This document shows positions 24,695 to 36,900 of a stretch of 64,000 nt of DNA, piece after piece. The stretch spans positions 53,391 to 117,390 of the forward strand of contig JAQVXZ010000004.1 in assembly GCA_028708845.1 (NCBI GenBank). Reading direction: 5' to 3'. Below the pieces are notes generated by a model, which saw only the letters and a list, made by a program, of their open reading frames with translations, was not told the origin of the DNA and searched no databases. The number at the start of each line of letters is the position of its first letter. The stretch's first letter is position 1. The position numbers were made by a program, and so were the translations under genes. This stretch comes from Bacteroidales bacterium. Its GTDB lineage: Bacteria; Bacteroidota; Bacteroidia; Bacteroidales; P3.

Positions 24695-27600
24695 TTGGCA
24701 CACAATAAATCCAAAATAGTAAGTTTTGCATCCGTAAAACCATTTGATTATCCAGATTTCTTGGATATTCAATTAAAATCGTTTCAAGATTTTTTCCAAC
24801 TTGAAACAAATTCTGAAAATAGAGTTAATGAAGGCTTGTATAAAGTGTTCTCAGAAAACTTTCCAATTTCAGATGCGAGGAATAATTTCGTTTTAGAATT
24901 TCTCGATTATTTTATTGATCCACCCCGATATTCCATACAAGAATGTTTAGAGAGGGGCTTAACATTTAGCGTTCCTTTGAAAGCTAAATTAAAACTTTTC
25001 TGTACAGATCCTGAACATGAAGAGTTTGAAACAATCATTCAAGATGTATATCTAGGAATGATTCCATATATGACACCGAAAGGTACTTTTGTTGTTAATG
25101 GAGCCGAAAGAGTTGTTGTATCACAATTACATCGTTCGCCAGGGGTTTTCTTTGGAACGAGTAATCATGCAAATGGTATGCAATTATATTCAGCGCGTAT
25201 TATTCCATTTAAGGGATCTTGGATGGAGTTTACCACAGACATTAATAATGTCATGTATGCTTATATTGACAGAAAGAAAAAGTTACCTATCACAACTCTA
25301 TTAAGAGCCATAGGTTATGAAACAGATAAAGATATATTAGAGATTTTTAATCTTGCAGAAGAATTAAAAGTAACCAAAACTAATCTAAAGAAAGTTGTTG
25401 GAAGAAAATTAGCAGCAAGAGTTGTGCGTTCTTGGATTGAAGACTTCGTTGATGAAGACACAGGTGAAGTTGTTTCAATTGAGCGTACAGAAGTTATTAT
25501 TGATAGGGAAACCGAACTAACAGAAGAGAATATTGAGGAAATAATTCAATCAGGCGTTCAAACCATATTACTACATACAGAAGACTCTTCATCAAGCGAC
25601 TATTCAATTATTTTTAATACACTTCAGAAAGATACAGCAAACAATGCCAAGGAAGCTGTTGAGTTTATTTATAGACAATTAAGAAGTGCTGAACCGCCAG
25701 ACGAGGAAACAGCAAGGGGTATAATTGAAAAGTTATTCTTCTCTGACAAACGTTATGATTTAGGAGATGTTGGTCGTTATAGAATCAATACTAAATTAAA
25801 TCTTAAGGTTCCAAGTGATGTGAAAGTCTTAACTCAAGAAGATATCATTTCAATCATTAGATATTTAATAGAGTTAATTAATTCAAAAACTGATATTGAT
25901 GATATTGATCACTTAAGTAACAGAAGAGTTAGAACTGTAGGGGAGCAATTGTATGCTCAATTTGGCGTTGGTTTAGCTCGTATGTCTAGAACGATTAGAG
26001 AAAGAATGAACGTTAGAGATAACGAAGTTTTCACTCCAACTGATCTTATAAATGCTAAAACTCTATCATCTGTTATTAATTCATTCTTTGGAACAAACCA
26101 ATTGTCCCAATTTATGGATCAAACCAATCCACTAGCTGAGCTTACTCACAAAAGACGTATTTCTGCTTTAGGACCTGGTGGGCTTTCCAGAGAAAGAGCA
26201 GGTTTTGAGGTTCGTGACGTTCACTACACTCACTACGGAAGGTTGTGTACAATTGAAACTCCAGAAGGACCAAATATTGGTCTAATTTCTTCATTGTGTA
26301 TATTTGCAAAAATTAATAATTTAGGCTTCATTGAAACCCCTTATTATAAAGTCGAAAATTGCAAAGTACTTAATGATGAAAGCCCAATATATTTAAGTGC
26401 GGAAGAAGAGGAAGATATGGTTGTTGCACAGGCGACAACTCAAATAAATAAAGAAGGAAAATTCGTTGAAGAGAGAATAAAAACTCGTAAAATGGCGGAT
26501 TTCCCAATTGTTGCTCCAGAAGAAGTTCATCTTATGGACGTTGCTTCAAATCAAATTGCATCAATTGCAGCTTCATTAATTCCATTCTTAGAGCATGATG
26601 ATGCTAACCGTGCATTGATGGGATCTAATATGATGCGTCAGGCAGTTCCATTATTAAATCCTGAGATCCCAATTGTTGGAACAGGAATAGAACCTTTTGT
26701 GGCACAAGACTCAAGAGTATTGCTTGTTGCTGAAGGAGATGGAGTAGTTGAATATGTTGATGCTGAAAAGATCACTATTCGATATGCAAGAGATGAAAAA
26801 GAAAGAAAAGTAAGTTTTGACGATGATGCTAAAACATATTATTTCACCAAATTCCAAAGAACCAATCAAGGTACTTCAATAAATCTTCGTCCTATTGTTA
26901 AAAAAGGCGATAAAGTAAAAAAGGATCAAGTTCTTTCAGAAGGATATGCAACAAAAGATGGCGTTTTAGCTTTAGGAAGAAACTTACAAGTAGCATTTAT
27001 GCCTTGGAAAGGTTATAACTATGAAGATGCAATTGTTATTTCAGAAAAAATAGTTAAGCAAGACTTATTTACATCTGTTCACGTAGATGAGTTTGTTACG
27101 GAAGTAAGAGAAACTAAACGAGGATTAGAAGAGCTTACGCAAGAAATTCCTAATGTTAGTGTTGAGGCTACAAAAGATCTTGACGAAAAAGGAATGGTTA
27201 GGATTGGAGCTTATGTAAAAGAAGGCGATATTCTTGTTGGTAAAATTACTCCAAAGGGAGAATCTGATCCAACGCCAGAAGAAAAGCTACTAAGGGCAAT
27301 CTTTGGAGATAAAGCTGGAGACGTAAAAGATGCTTCAATGAAAGTTCCACCTTCAATTTCTGGAGTGGTAATTGATAAAAAGCTATTTACAAGAATACAT
27401 AAAGATAAGAAGTCAAGAGCAAAAGACAAAGATATTATTAAAGATTTAAAAGAACAATGCGATAAAGAACTTTTTGATCTTAAGAATAAATTAGTTGATA
27501 AATTAATAGTAATATTGGCAGGAAAGGTTTCTCAAGGAGTTTTCTCAACATTCAGTGAAGAGTTGATTCCAAAGAAAGCAAAGTTCAACCAAAAGATGCT

Positions 27601-28513
27601 ATTAGCTATCGACTATAGTAATGTTAACCCAAATAAATGGACATCAGATAAAGAAACAAACTTCTTAATCAAAGAGCTTTTGAACAATTACAATATTCGT
27701 TCAAAAGAAATTCAAGGTGTATACGCAAGAAAACAATTTGTAACCTCTATTGGAGATGATTTACCTGCAGGAATTATTCAAATGGCTAAGATTTATGTTG
27801 CTAAGAAACGTAAATTGAAAGTAGGGGATAAGATGGCTGGTCGTCATGGAAATAAAGGTATTGTTGCAAGAATAGTACGTGAAGAGGATATGCCATTCTT
27901 AGAAAATGGAAAACCAGTTGATATTGTTCTTAACCCACTTGGAGTTCCTTCTCGTATGAACCTTGGTCAGATATTTGAAACTGTTTTAGGTTGGGCTGGA
28001 AAAGAGTTAGGATTAACTTTCCAAACACCAATTTTTGATGGAGCTAACTTAGATGAAGTTAACGAATATATGAAAAAAGCAGGTTTACCTGAGAATGGTA
28101 AATGTTATCTATATGATGGTGAAACAGGAGAAAGATTTGATCAAACAGCAACAGTAGGTTATATTTATATGCTTAAACTTCATCATATGATAGATGATAA
28201 GATGCATGCTCGTTCAATCGGACCTTATTCACTAATTACACAACAGCCATTGGGAGGAAAGGCTCAATTTGGAGGTCAGCGTTTTGGAGAGATGGAGGTT
28301 TGGGCATTAGAAGCATTTGGTGCAGCTAACATACTTCAAGAGATTTTAACAGTTAAATCAGATGATGTTGTTGGACGTGCTAAGGCTTACGAAGCAATTG
28401 TGAAAGGAGACAATATGCCAACACCTGGTATTCCAGAATCATTTAATGTCTTAATACATGAACTAAGAGGATTAGGATTAGAAGTCACATTTGACACTAA
28501 TAAAAATAACTAA
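24695..28513 (+). CDS. rpoB: DNA-directed RNA polymerase subunit beta
   Basis: The 1272-residue beta subunit begins at a TTG (24695), since [20 protein letters not shown] is the conserved N terminus and no ATG lies in frame before it. Later landmarks are [20 protein letters not shown] (the region where rifampicin-resistance changes map in other species), [27 protein letters not shown], and the C-terminal [20 protein letters not shown]. The gene follows rplL by about 110 nt with an attenuator-like hairpin, and rpoC starts 43 nt later. Confidence 0.98.
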   Translation: MAHNKSKIVSFASVKPFDYPDFLDIQLKSFQDFFQLETNSENRVNEGLYKVFSENFPISDARNNFVLEFLDYFIDPPRYSIQECLERGLTFSVPLKAKLKLFCTDPEHEEFETIIQDVYLGMIPYMTPKGTFVVNGAERVVVSQLHRSPGVFFGTSNHANGMQLYSARIIPFKGSWMEFTTDINNVMYAYIDRKKKLPITTLLRAIGYETDKDILEIFNLAEELKVTKTNLKKVVGRKLAARVVRSWIEDFVDEDTGEVVSIERTEVIIDRETELTEENIEEIIQSGVQTILLHTEDSSSSDYSIIFNTLQKDTANNAKEAVEFIYRQLRSAEPPDEETARGIIEKLFFSDKRYDLGDVGRYRINTKLNLKVPSDVKVLTQEDIISIIRYLIELINSKTDIDDIDHLSNRRVRTVGEQLYAQFGVGLARMSRTIRERMNVRDNEVFTPTDLINAKTLSSVINSFFGTNQLSQFMDQTNPLAELTHKRRISALGPGGLSRERAGFEVRDVHYTHYGRLCTIETPEGPNIGLISSLCIFAKINNLGFIETPYYKVENCKVLNDESPIYLSAEEEEDMVVAQATTQINKEGKFVEERIKTRKMADFPIVAPEEVHLMDVASNQIASIAASLIPFLEHDDANRALMGSNMMRQAVPLLNPEIPIVGTGIEPFVAQDSRVLLVAEGDGVVEYVDAEKITIRYARDEKERKVSFDDDAKTYYFTKFQRTNQGTSINLRPIVKKGDKVKKDQVLSEGYATKDGVLALGRNLQVAFMPWKGYNYEDAIVISEKIVKQDLFTSVHVDEFVTEVRETKRGLEELTQEIPNVSVEATKDLDEKGMVRIGAYVKEGDILVGKITPKGESDPTPEEKLLRAIFGDKAGDVKDASMKVPPSISGVVIDKKLFTRIHKDKKSRAKDKDIIKDLKEQCDKELFDLKNKLVDKLIVILAGKVSQGVFSTFSEELIPKKAKFNQKMLLAIDYSNVNPNKWTSDKETNFLIKELLNNYNIRSKEIQGVYARKQFVTSIGDDLPAGIIQMAKIYVAKKRKLKVGDKMAGRHGNKGIVARIVREEDMPFLENGKPVDIVLNPLGVPSRMNLGQIFETVLGWAGKELGLTFQTPIFDGANLDEVNEYMKKAGLPENGKCYLYDGETGERFDQTATVGYIYMLKLHHMIDDKMHARSIGPYSLITQQPLGGKAQFGGQRFGEMEVWALEAFGAANILQEILTVKSDDVVGRAKAYEAIVKGDNMPTPGIPESFNVLIHELRGLGLEVTFDTNKNN

Positions 28514-28556
28514 TCAAGAAGCAGTTCAATAAACAAATCAATTAGCATTAAATATC

Positions 28557-31500
28557 ATGGCAATAAAAAAAGAAAACTTAATAAATAGTAATTTTAATTC
28601 AATGACTGTTAGTCTTGCTTCTCCTGAATCGATTCTTGAACGTTCAAGAGGAGAGGTGTTGAAGCCTGAAACTATAAATTACAGAACATATAAACCAGAA
28701 AGAGACGGGCTTTTCTGTGAAAGAATATTCGGACCTATCAAGGACTGGGAATGTCATTGCGGTAAGTATAAAAGAATTAGATACAAGGGAATTGTATGTG
28801 ACCGTTGTGGTGTTGAAGTAACTGAAAAGAAAGTACGTAGAGAGAGAATGGGACATATTCAATTAGTTGTTCCTGTTGCACACATCTGGTTTTTCCGTTC
28901 ATTACCTAATAAAATAGGAGCATTACTTGGATTAAAAACAAAAGAATTAGAACAAGTAATCTATTACGAAAAATACATTGTAATTAATCAAGGTGCTCTT
29001 GAAAAAGACGAAATAAAACAAGGAGCATTATTAGATGAAACTCAATATTTCGAATGTCTTGATTTACTCCCACCAGAAAACCAACTTTTAGACGATAAAG
29101 ATCCTAATAAGTTTGTAGCAAGAATGGGTGCTGAGGCATTAATAGTTCTTCTTAAAGGTTTAGATCTAGATAAATTATCATACGATTTAAGACATACAGC
29201 AAATAGAGAAACTTCACAACAAAGAAAACAAGATGCTTTAAAGAGATTAAATGTTGTTGAAGCATTCCGTGATGCACAAACTCGAATAGAGAACAGACCT
29301 GAGTGGATGATTGTGCAAGTTGTGCCAGTTATTCCTCCAGAACTACGTCCACTAGTTCCTTTAGACGGAGGACGTTTTGCAACATCTGACCTTAATGACT
29401 TATACAGAAGAGTTATTATAAGAAACAATCGTTTAAAAAGACTAATAGAAATAAAAGCTCCAGATGTAATTATGCGTAATGAAAAACGTATGTTGCAAGA
29501 AGCTGTTGATTCATTGTTTGACAACTCACGAAAAGTAAGTTCAGTTAAATCAGAATCAAACAGAGCTTTAAAATCACTTTCAGATAGTTTAAAGGGAAAA
29601 CAAGGACGTTTCCGTCAAAACTTATTAGGAAAACGTGTTGACTATTCTGGTCGTTCAGTTATTGTTGTAGGACCAGACTTACTACTTCACGAATGCGGAC
29701 TTCCGAAAGATATGGCATCTGAGCTTTTCAAGCCATTTATCATTCGTAAGATGCTTGAAAGAGGGATAGTAAAGACAGTAAAATCAGCAAAGAAGATAGT
29801 TGATAGAAGAGACCCTGTAGTTTGGGAAATATTGGAAAACATTTTAAAAGGACATCCTGTTCTTCTAAACCGTGCTCCAACACTTCACCGTTTAGGTATT
29901 CAAGCCTTCCAACCTCGATTAGTTGAAGGAAAAGCCATACAGCTTCACCCACTTGTATGTTCTGCATTTAATGCCGACTTCGATGGAGACCAAATGGCAG
30001 TACACGTTCCGCTTGGTAACGCTGCTGTACTTGAGGCTCAAATACTAATGCTAGCATCTCACAATATTCTTAACCCAGCAAATGGAGCTCCTATAACGGT
30101 TCCGTCGCAAGATATGGTACTTGGTCTTTATTATATGACCAAAGGAAGATTATCAGATGCTGAAAGAACAGTAAAAGGGGAAGGGAAGTTATTCTATTCT
30201 TCTGAAGAAGTTCAAATAGCTTATAATGAAAAAGCAATTGATCTACACGCTAACATAAAACTAAGAAGAACCTTTGTCGATAAAAATGGAGAACAAAAAG
30301 TTGAAAAAATAGATACGACTGTTGGTCGAGTATTATTCAACATAGTAGTTCCAGAAGAATTTGGTTTTGTAAATCAAGTTTTAAAGAAAACTATTCTTAG
30401 AGATATTATAGGTGATATATTAAAAGTCTGCGGAACAGCCAAAACAGCAAGATTTCTTGATGATATAAAGAGCTTAGGATATAGAATGGCATTTAAGGGA
30501 GGATTATCATTTAACTTAGGTGATGTTATTATTCCTGAAAGAAAAGCTACTCTTATCAGTAAAGCAAATGAAGAAGTTATTGAGGTTATTGGTAACTATC
30601 AAATGGGACTTATCACCAATAATGAAAGATATAATCAAATTATTGATGTTTGGACAAATACAAATAGAGATTTGACAAACATTGTGATGAAAGAAGTTGC
30701 TGAAGACCGCCAAGGTTTCAATCCAGTATATATGATGCTTGATTCTGGAGCCCGTGGATCTAAAGAGCAAATTCGTCAACTTTCAGGAATGCGTGGACTT
30801 ATGGCAAAACCTCAAAAGTCTGGAGCGACAGGAGCTGAAATTATTGAAAACCCAATTATCTCTAATTTTAAAGAAGGACTATCAGTTCTTGAGTATTTTA
30901 TTTCAACTCATGGTGCTCGTAAAGGACTTGCCGATACAGCTCTTAAAACAGCTGACGCAGGATACCTAACTCGTCGTTTGGTTGACGTAGCTCAAGATGT
31001 TATTATTGCAGATGAAGACTGCGGAACACTAAGAGGTATTCCAACAACAGCTTTAAAGAAAAATGAAGAAATAGTTCAGACACTATATGATAGAATTTTA
31101 GGTAGAGTAACTCTTCATGATGTTATTCATCCTCTTACAGGAGAAATACTAGCGACTTCAGGACAAGAGCTTACAGAGGACATTTGTAAAGAAATTGAAA
31201 ATTCCCCAATTGAAGAAGTTGAAATACGTTCAGTTCTTACTTGTGAATCCAAACACGGAGTATGTGCTAAATGTTATGGACGTAACCTTGCATATGGAAG
31301 AATGGTTCAAAAGGGAGAAGCAGTTGGAGTAATTGCAGCTCAATCAATTGGAGAGCCAGGAACTCAGCTTACACTTCGTACTTTCCACGTAGGGGGAGTT
31401 GCTGGAGGTAATGTAGGAACTGGTTCAAGAGTATTTGCAAAATATGAAGGTAAATTAATAATTGATGAACTTCGTTCGGTTGATACTAAGTCTTCAACAG

Positions 31501-32873
31501 ATCAGAAATATAAAGTTGTTATAGGTAGATCTGCAGAATATAGAATCATAGAACCTAAAACTGAAGTCATTTTAGCATCAGGGAATATTCCATACGGAGC
31601 AAAACTATTCTTTGAAAACAATGCAATGATTAAGAAAGGAGACTTGATTGTTGAGTGGGACCCATACAATGCAGTAATTATTACTGAAGTAAATGGTAAA
31701 GTTGCATTTGAAAACGTAGTTGAGGGTATTACCTTTAGGGTAGAATCTGATGATCAAACCGGACTTCAAGATAAGGTAGTTATTGAATCTCGTCAAAAGG
31801 CTAAGAATCCAGCAATAACAATTGTTAATTCTTCTGGTGAAGTTCTAAAGATTTACGATATACCAGTAGGTTCACATATTATGGTCGAAGATGGTCAAAA
31901 ACTTAATGCTGGAGAAGTATTAGTTAAGATTCCTCGTTCATTTGGAAAATCAGGAGACATTACAGGAGGACTTCCAAGAGTAACTGAATTGTTTGAAGCA
32001 CGTAATCCTTCTGACCCTGCAATAGTTGCAGAAATTGATGGAGTTGTTTCGCTGATGAAGAAACTTAAGAGAGGAAATCGTGAAATTATTATTACAAGTA
32101 AGACAGGGGAAACTCGTCCATATCTTGTATCTACTTCAAAACAAATCCTTGCACAAGAAAATGACTATGTAAAGGCTGGTTCTCCACTTTGTGAGGGAGC
32201 AATCACCCCTGCTGATATTCTTGCAATTAAAGGACCTATGCGAGTTCAAGAATATATTGTTAATGAAGTTCAAGAAGTTTATCGTTTACAAGGAGTTAAG
32301 ATTAATGACAAACACTTTGAAGTAATCGTTAGACAAATGATGCGTAAGGTTGAAATACAAGACCCAGGCGACACTAGTTTCCTAGAAGGAGAAGTTGTAA
32401 ATAAGATAGATTTCCATGAAATTAATGATTTAATATACGGAATGAAGGTTGTAGAAGACCAAGGAGAAAGCGAAAACTATATTAATGGACAAATCATTAG
32501 TGCAAGAGGTTTAAGAGATGAAAACTCAACCCTAAAGAGAAGAGATAAAACTCAAATCACTGCACGTGATGCTAAGCCAGCAACAGCGCGTCAAATTCTT
32601 CAAGGAATTACACGAGCTTCTCTTCAAACCAAGAGTTATTTATCAGCAGCATCTTTCCAAGAAACAACAAAAGTTTTAACAGAAGCAGCAATCAATGCTA
32701 AGCAAGACGACTTGTTAGGTCTAAAGGAAAACGTTTTAGTAGGACATCTAATTCCTGCAGGAACAGGATTAAAAGAATACAGAAATGCATTCGTTGCAAA
32801 TAAACAACAATTGGAAGAACTAGCAGCTCAAAACGCACCAACAAGAAGAGGTCGTAAAGCAAAAGAAGAATAA
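28557..32873 (+). CDS. rpoC: DNA-directed RNA polymerase subunit beta'
   Basis: The 1438-residue beta' subunit has the N-terminal zinc site ([20 protein letters not shown]), the catalytic NADFDGD magnesium loop, [15 protein letters not shown], the second zinc site ([13 protein letters not shown]) and the trigger-loop region ([25 protein letters not shown]). The C terminus ends in a basic/acidic tail (RRGRKAKEE). It is followed by a strong hairpin and the DUF3467 gene. Confidence 0.98.
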   Translation: MAIKKENLINSNFNSMTVSLASPESILERSRGEVLKPETINYRTYKPERDGLFCERIFGPIKDWECHCGKYKRIRYKGIVCDRCGVEVTEKKVRRERMGHIQLVVPVAHIWFFRSLPNKIGALLGLKTKELEQVIYYEKYIVINQGALEKDEIKQGALLDETQYFECLDLLPPENQLLDDKDPNKFVARMGAEALIVLLKGLDLDKLSYDLRHTANRETSQQRKQDALKRLNVVEAFRDAQTRIENRPEWMIVQVVPVIPPELRPLVPLDGGRFATSDLNDLYRRVIIRNNRLKRLIEIKAPDVIMRNEKRMLQEAVDSLFDNSRKVSSVKSESNRALKSLSDSLKGKQGRFRQNLLGKRVDYSGRSVIVVGPDLLLHECGLPKDMASELFKPFIIRKMLERGIVKTVKSAKKIVDRRDPVVWEILENILKGHPVLLNRAPTLHRLGIQAFQPRLVEGKAIQLHPLVCSAFNADFDGDQMAVHVPLGNAAVLEAQILMLASHNILNPANGAPITVPSQDMVLGLYYMTKGRLSDAERTVKGEGKLFYSSEEVQIAYNEKAIDLHANIKLRRTFVDKNGEQKVEKIDTTVGRVLFNIVVPEEFGFVNQVLKKTILRDIIGDILKVCGTAKTARFLDDIKSLGYRMAFKGGLSFNLGDVIIPERKATLISKANEEVIEVIGNYQMGLITNNERYNQIIDVWTNTNRDLTNIVMKEVAEDRQGFNPVYMMLDSGARGSKEQIRQLSGMRGLMAKPQKSGATGAEIIENPIISNFKEGLSVLEYFISTHGARKGLADTALKTADAGYLTRRLVDVAQDVIIADEDCGTLRGIPTTALKKNEEIVQTLYDRILGRVTLHDVIHPLTGEILATSGQELTEDICKEIENSPIEEVEIRSVLTCESKHGVCAKCYGRNLAYGRMVQKGEAVGVIAAQSIGEPGTQLTLRTFHVGGVAGGNVGTGSRVFAKYEGKLIIDELRSVDTKSSTDQKYKVVIGRSAEYRIIEPKTEVILASGNIPYGAKLFFENNAMIKKGDLIVEWDPYNAVIITEVNGKVAFENVVEGITFRVESDDQTGLQDKVVIESRQKAKNPAITIVNSSGEVLKIYDIPVGSHIMVEDGQKLNAGEVLVKIPRSFGKSGDITGGLPRVTELFEARNPSDPAIVAEIDGVVSLMKKLKRGNREIIITSKTGETRPYLVSTSKQILAQENDYVKAGSPLCEGAITPADILAIKGPMRVQEYIVNEVQEVYRLQGVKINDKHFEVIVRQMMRKVEIQDPGDTSFLEGEVVNKIDFHEINDLIYGMKVVEDQGESENYINGQIISARGLRDENSTLKRRDKTQITARDAKPATARQILQGITRASLQTKSYLSAASFQETTKVLTEAAINAKQDDLLGLKENVLVGHLIPAGTGLKEYRNAFVANKQQLEELAAQNAPTRRGRKAKEE

Positions 32874-32887
32874 ACAAATTAATAATA

Positions 32888-32939
32888 TTGCCCTAATTAA
32901 ACATTAATTCTAAGTAGATTTAATGTTTAATTAGGGCAA
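32888..32939 (+). terminator. Strong inverted repeat after rpoC (terminator or processing stem)
   Basis: A perfect 20-bp stem, 32888-32907 with 32920-32939, around a 12-nt loop, immediately followed by A/T. It probably ends most rpoBC transcription; the DUF3467 start is only 15 nt downstream, so read-through or post-transcriptional processing is likely. Confidence 0.65.
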
Positions 32940-32953
32940 AATATTTTAGAAAC

Positions 32954-33256
32954 ATGGAAAACAACAAAGAACAAAAGATGGATATCGAATTACCAGCAGA
33001 AGTAGCTCCTGGAATATATTCAAATCTTCAATTAATAACACATTCCTCAACAGAATTTATAGTAGATTTTATTCAAGTTATGCCTGGGGTGCCAAAAGCT
33101 CAAGTACGTTCAAGAGCAATACTTTCTCCTCAGCATGCTAAAAGATTATTATATGCATTGAAAGAAAACATTGAAAAGTACGAACAACAAAACGGAGTAA
33201 TAACAGAGCCAGAACAAACCCTACCATATCAAATGAATCCAATGGGTCAAGCATAA
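32954..33256 (+). CDS. DUF3467 domain-containing protein
   Basis: The 100-residue protein matches the small DUF3467 family: ELPAEVAPGIYSNLQLITHS, EFIVDFIQVMPGVPKAQVRS, and LSPQHAKRLLYALKENIEKYE. It is short and soluble with no signal peptide. It sits right behind rpoC, a placement I recall as common in Bacteroidota, which hints at a role in transcription or translation. Its function is unknown. A terminator follows about 60 nt after the stop. Confidence 0.85.
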   Translation: MENNKEQKMDIELPAEVAPGIYSNLQLITHSSTEFIVDFIQVMPGVPKAQVRSRAILSPQHAKRLLYALKENIEKYEQQNGVITEPEQTLPYQMNPMGQA

Positions 33257-33318
33257 ACTATATTTTCTTGTAAAAGAGAATTATCGATTTATTTGAAAAA
33301 ATAAGTCGAGAAATATTT

Positions 33319-33352
33319 AAGAGAGTTATCGATAAGATAACTCTCTTTTTTT
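33319..33352 (+). terminator. Intrinsic terminator after the DUF3467 gene
   Basis: A 12-bp stem, AAGAGAGTTATC with GATAACTCTCTT, a 5-nt loop and a long T-run. It closes the tuf-rpoBC-DUF3467 block. Confidence 0.8.
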
Positions 33353-33610
33353 GTGCTCTTTGAATGTTTAATAAAAATTATACTAAATATGCTTTATGCC
33401 TTGCTGTATTCACATATTCATATGAAAAAATAAAAATAATTTTTCAAAAAAAACAAAGCGTATCTTTAATATAATAAAAGGCTATTTGTAAGGAGTTCTA
33501 ATTTCTCTTTGTTTTTACTTTATAATGAAACTATTAGAGTTACTTTCCGTAATGTAGTAAAAAAGTTAATAAATATTCGATTAATAAATTTTAATTTCTT
33601 TAAAGTTTTT

Positions 33611-33641
33611 TTTGCTATTTGAGTTATTATATATATATTTG
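33611..33641 (+). promoter_or_regulatory. Promoter for the MBG-PorP-OmpA operon
   Basis: TTTG (33611-33614), a 19-nt spacer, then TATATTTG (33634-33641) followed by C: a full match to the Bacteroidota promoter. It lies about 280 nt upstream of the coding start, giving a long leader. Confidence 0.7.
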
Positions 33642-33788
33642 CAGATTAGAAAAGTAATATATGTCAGCTAATAGAGTGAATATTGATTTTGAATTAGTTT
33701 ATTTGACATTATTATTGAGTTAATAAGGAGAAAATTATAGATAAATAGTTAAGAGATAATCAAATTTAATAACAAAAAAGCAATAATT

Positions 33789-33821
33789 ATGGAGAGAGAA
33801 GTATTTTATCCTGATCAGTAA
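33789..33821 (+). CDS. Possible 10-codon leader ORF (MEREVFYPDQ)
   Basis: A short ORF with ATG and TAA inside the 5' leader of the MBG gene, followed 24 nt later by a hairpin (AGCGG-C-AAA with TTTCCGCT, 33846-33868). It could be a leader peptide or chance. No Shine-Dalgarno site precedes it. Confidence 0.25.
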   Translation: MEREVFYPDQ

Positions 33822-33845
33822 AGAGAAAGTGACATTCTTAAGAAA

Positions 33846-33868
33846 AGCGGCAAAATGTTCTTTCCGCT
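33846..33868 (+). promoter_or_regulatory. Leader hairpin upstream of the MBG gene
   Basis: AGCGG and AAA (bulged C between them) pair with TTTCCGCT across a 6-nt loop, 54 nt before the start codon. It may affect translation or mRNA stability. The remainder of the 33257-33922 gap is AT-rich without genes. Confidence 0.4.
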
Positions 33869-33922
33869 ACCAAAAACAAATAAAAAAAGACAAAAAGAAC
33901 ACAATAATTAATAATTAATAAA

Positions 33923-36900
33923 ATGAATGAGAAAATTACTTTAAAGAACAAAAGCTTCACAAAGATGTTTTCTTTCCTAGTTGTACTTATTATGGTTGCT
34001 TTTTGCAGTTCCTCTGCATTAGCCCAAATTCAAGTACGATTAAATTTAACCCCAGACAGAGTTTATAATGGCTCTCAATATGGAGGATTAGATTGGAAGA
34101 ATCCTAGTGCGAAGCTTGTAGATGCTTCAACAGGAGCAGAAATTTCAGTAGCATTATGTGATGTCACAGGTTTTGATCCGCAGGCAGATGTCGCTTGTAG
34201 ATTTAGCGATAAGAATGCTGGAAAAAACAAATCATGTGAAATTACAGATTTAAGTCCATTTAGCACTGCTGTTCTAACAGATCCAGTTGCGTATGAACTT
34301 GTACCTATAACAGGATATACGCCAGTTGCGTATTCAAAATTATCTTACGATCCAGTAGGTGCTAAATTAGTATCTACTAAAGGTGAAATCACGCATAAAT
34401 TTTTAACAGCAAGTTATTCTGTACCTACTCTTCTACAAAGGCAATATAATGGAAGCATTTTACTTGATGGATCTTCTATTGAGAAATCTTCTATCAGCTT
34501 GACAGGTTATATCCTTGGTGAGTCAGGATGCTATGTAAGTGAAATAACAAATGTATATGCTCCTAGTAAAAACGTAGGACTATATAATACTCCAGGAAAT
34601 CAAGCGACAGTTAATGGTATTACACTTGCAGGACCTTTTGATGTTGCATTTAACTATAAAGTTACCTCATTTAATGTTAATGCTCGCATTTTACCGAAAC
34701 CAATAACAGTAAATGAAGACGCAATAATTATTTCAGATCATCAATTTGACGAAACCAACATAGCAACTATTGACTGGACTTCTACATCAACAGATCCTAC
34801 AGTATTATTCTTTGGCGTTTACGATGGAGATGCTATCGATTTTGATAGAACATTAGGAACTGCACTTTTTTCAGACCCAGCAGTTGGTACTTTAAAAAAT
34901 GTTTCAATTTCAGGATTGGTTCTAACTAACATTGGTACTTTCCCAACTGACAACTATATTCTAACACCAAACACTGCTTTATCTCATGGTAACATAACTA
35001 AAGCAAATTTAGATCCTACACTAGCATTAACAGCACTTCCTGTTGTTTATGGAACAAAACTAGATGCAATTGTTGGAACCACAATAACACCTGCACCTCT
35101 AGGATTTGATTATAGAATTGAATGGTTATATAATGGTTTAGATAATAATAACTACCAACCACTTGTTTCTGAATCAGGTTCTCCTTTAATTCAAGTAAGA
35201 CTTACGAAACTTGTTGGTTTATTTCCATCAAGTGACGATTTAAATTATAATCCAATTATAGTACCAGCAAATATTACAGTAAACCCTAAGGTTATTTCGG
35301 TTGACTTAATTGGTGCAGATAACAAAGTATATGATGGAACAGATGCTGCTATTGTAAACGCAACTGGCGCTACATATAACTTATCTCCAGATTTATTAGA
35401 CGTTTTAATTACAAGAAATGGAGTCCTTGATGATCTAACAATAGATTATTCAGCACTTACAGGTACTTTCGTTGATGTAAATGTAGGAACTGGTAAGACT
35501 GTAAATATAATTGGTTCTCCAGTAGAATCAGGATTAAGCAAAACAAATTACACCATTACATATAACTCATCAACAACAGCAAATATAACAAAAGCTCCAT
35601 TTATCACAATGAAGTTAAAAAACACTGTTAATTTCTCACCAATAGATTTCCCAGCCAATTTTAGCTCAACACCTTTGTTGTCTGATTTTGACTTTACAGG
35701 ATTTATTGGAACAGATGAAGCTAGTTTTGGTGCAAATTTTGTAGCAGAAGATTTCAGATATAGGTTAACAGACAACTCTGCAAACTATATTAGCATTCTA
35801 AGTCCACAACCAGGAACATATAATGTTGTTGTTACAAAAGCAGCTGATAGTCCAGCTTTATTAGATAATTCTACTATTACATTATTAGATCCAACTAATT
35901 TAGCAATAATCGCAAACTACGAAGGAATTCAGTTTTCAACTACTGACAAAACACAACTTGTTAATATCACTCCAGCTTCAGTTATTTTCCCTGCTCAAAC
36001 CATTACAGAATATGGATGGACATTAAAAGAAATCTACAATTCAGTAGATGCTTTAGGGGTGCAAATTATTGATGCTGCAGCTAACCTTGACCCAACAAAG
36101 ATACGTGCACAAGCAGGTCCTTTATTTATTGAAGGAGTATTTGAGTGGGTTCTTCCAAATAGTATTCCAAATGTAACAGCAACTCCAGGAGAAGCAGTAG
36201 ATTATATATTTACACCAGATGCAGCTCTATATGGCACGGCATACGGAGTTACAATTACAGGAACACATCATGTTTTATTAAATAAAGCACAATTAGCTAT
36301 AACAACACCTCCATCAACACAAACTATTCTAGTTGGACAAACAGTTGGAGATGCAACAATAACAGCTCCTTCAGGAGAAGTTATACATAAGAACAAACTT
36401 TCAACAGTATATAGTACAACAGTAAATCCTTTAATAGGTGATTGGTCATATATTAACCCAGCAGAAGTAGTTGCTTCAACAGGTGCTTTTTCTAAAGACA
36501 TTAAATTTACTCTAACAGATGTTGATTTCTTAAGAAATTACATTTCTCCAGTTTTATTAACAGATCTTGGAGCAACAGCAAAAGCAACAGTTAATGTTAG
36601 CCCTTCAATTAATAACTTTAATCCTGATGGAGTACATTATGAATTTGTTTATGGAACTAAAATATCTGATCCGGCAGCTGCACCAATAATTGATCCAGCA
36701 GTATTTGTTATCCCAGGAAAAGAATTAGCTTACCCTGGTACCTTCACATTCATTACTGATGATGCTACTCTTACTCCAATGGATGTTAATACTATCCCTT
36801 ATAGAACATTTGCAGCAGATACCACTCTATGGGTTCTTTATACTCCTGGAGATGCTAGTTATGCACCAGAAGCATTCCTTGCAAAAGTTAAGGTAACACC

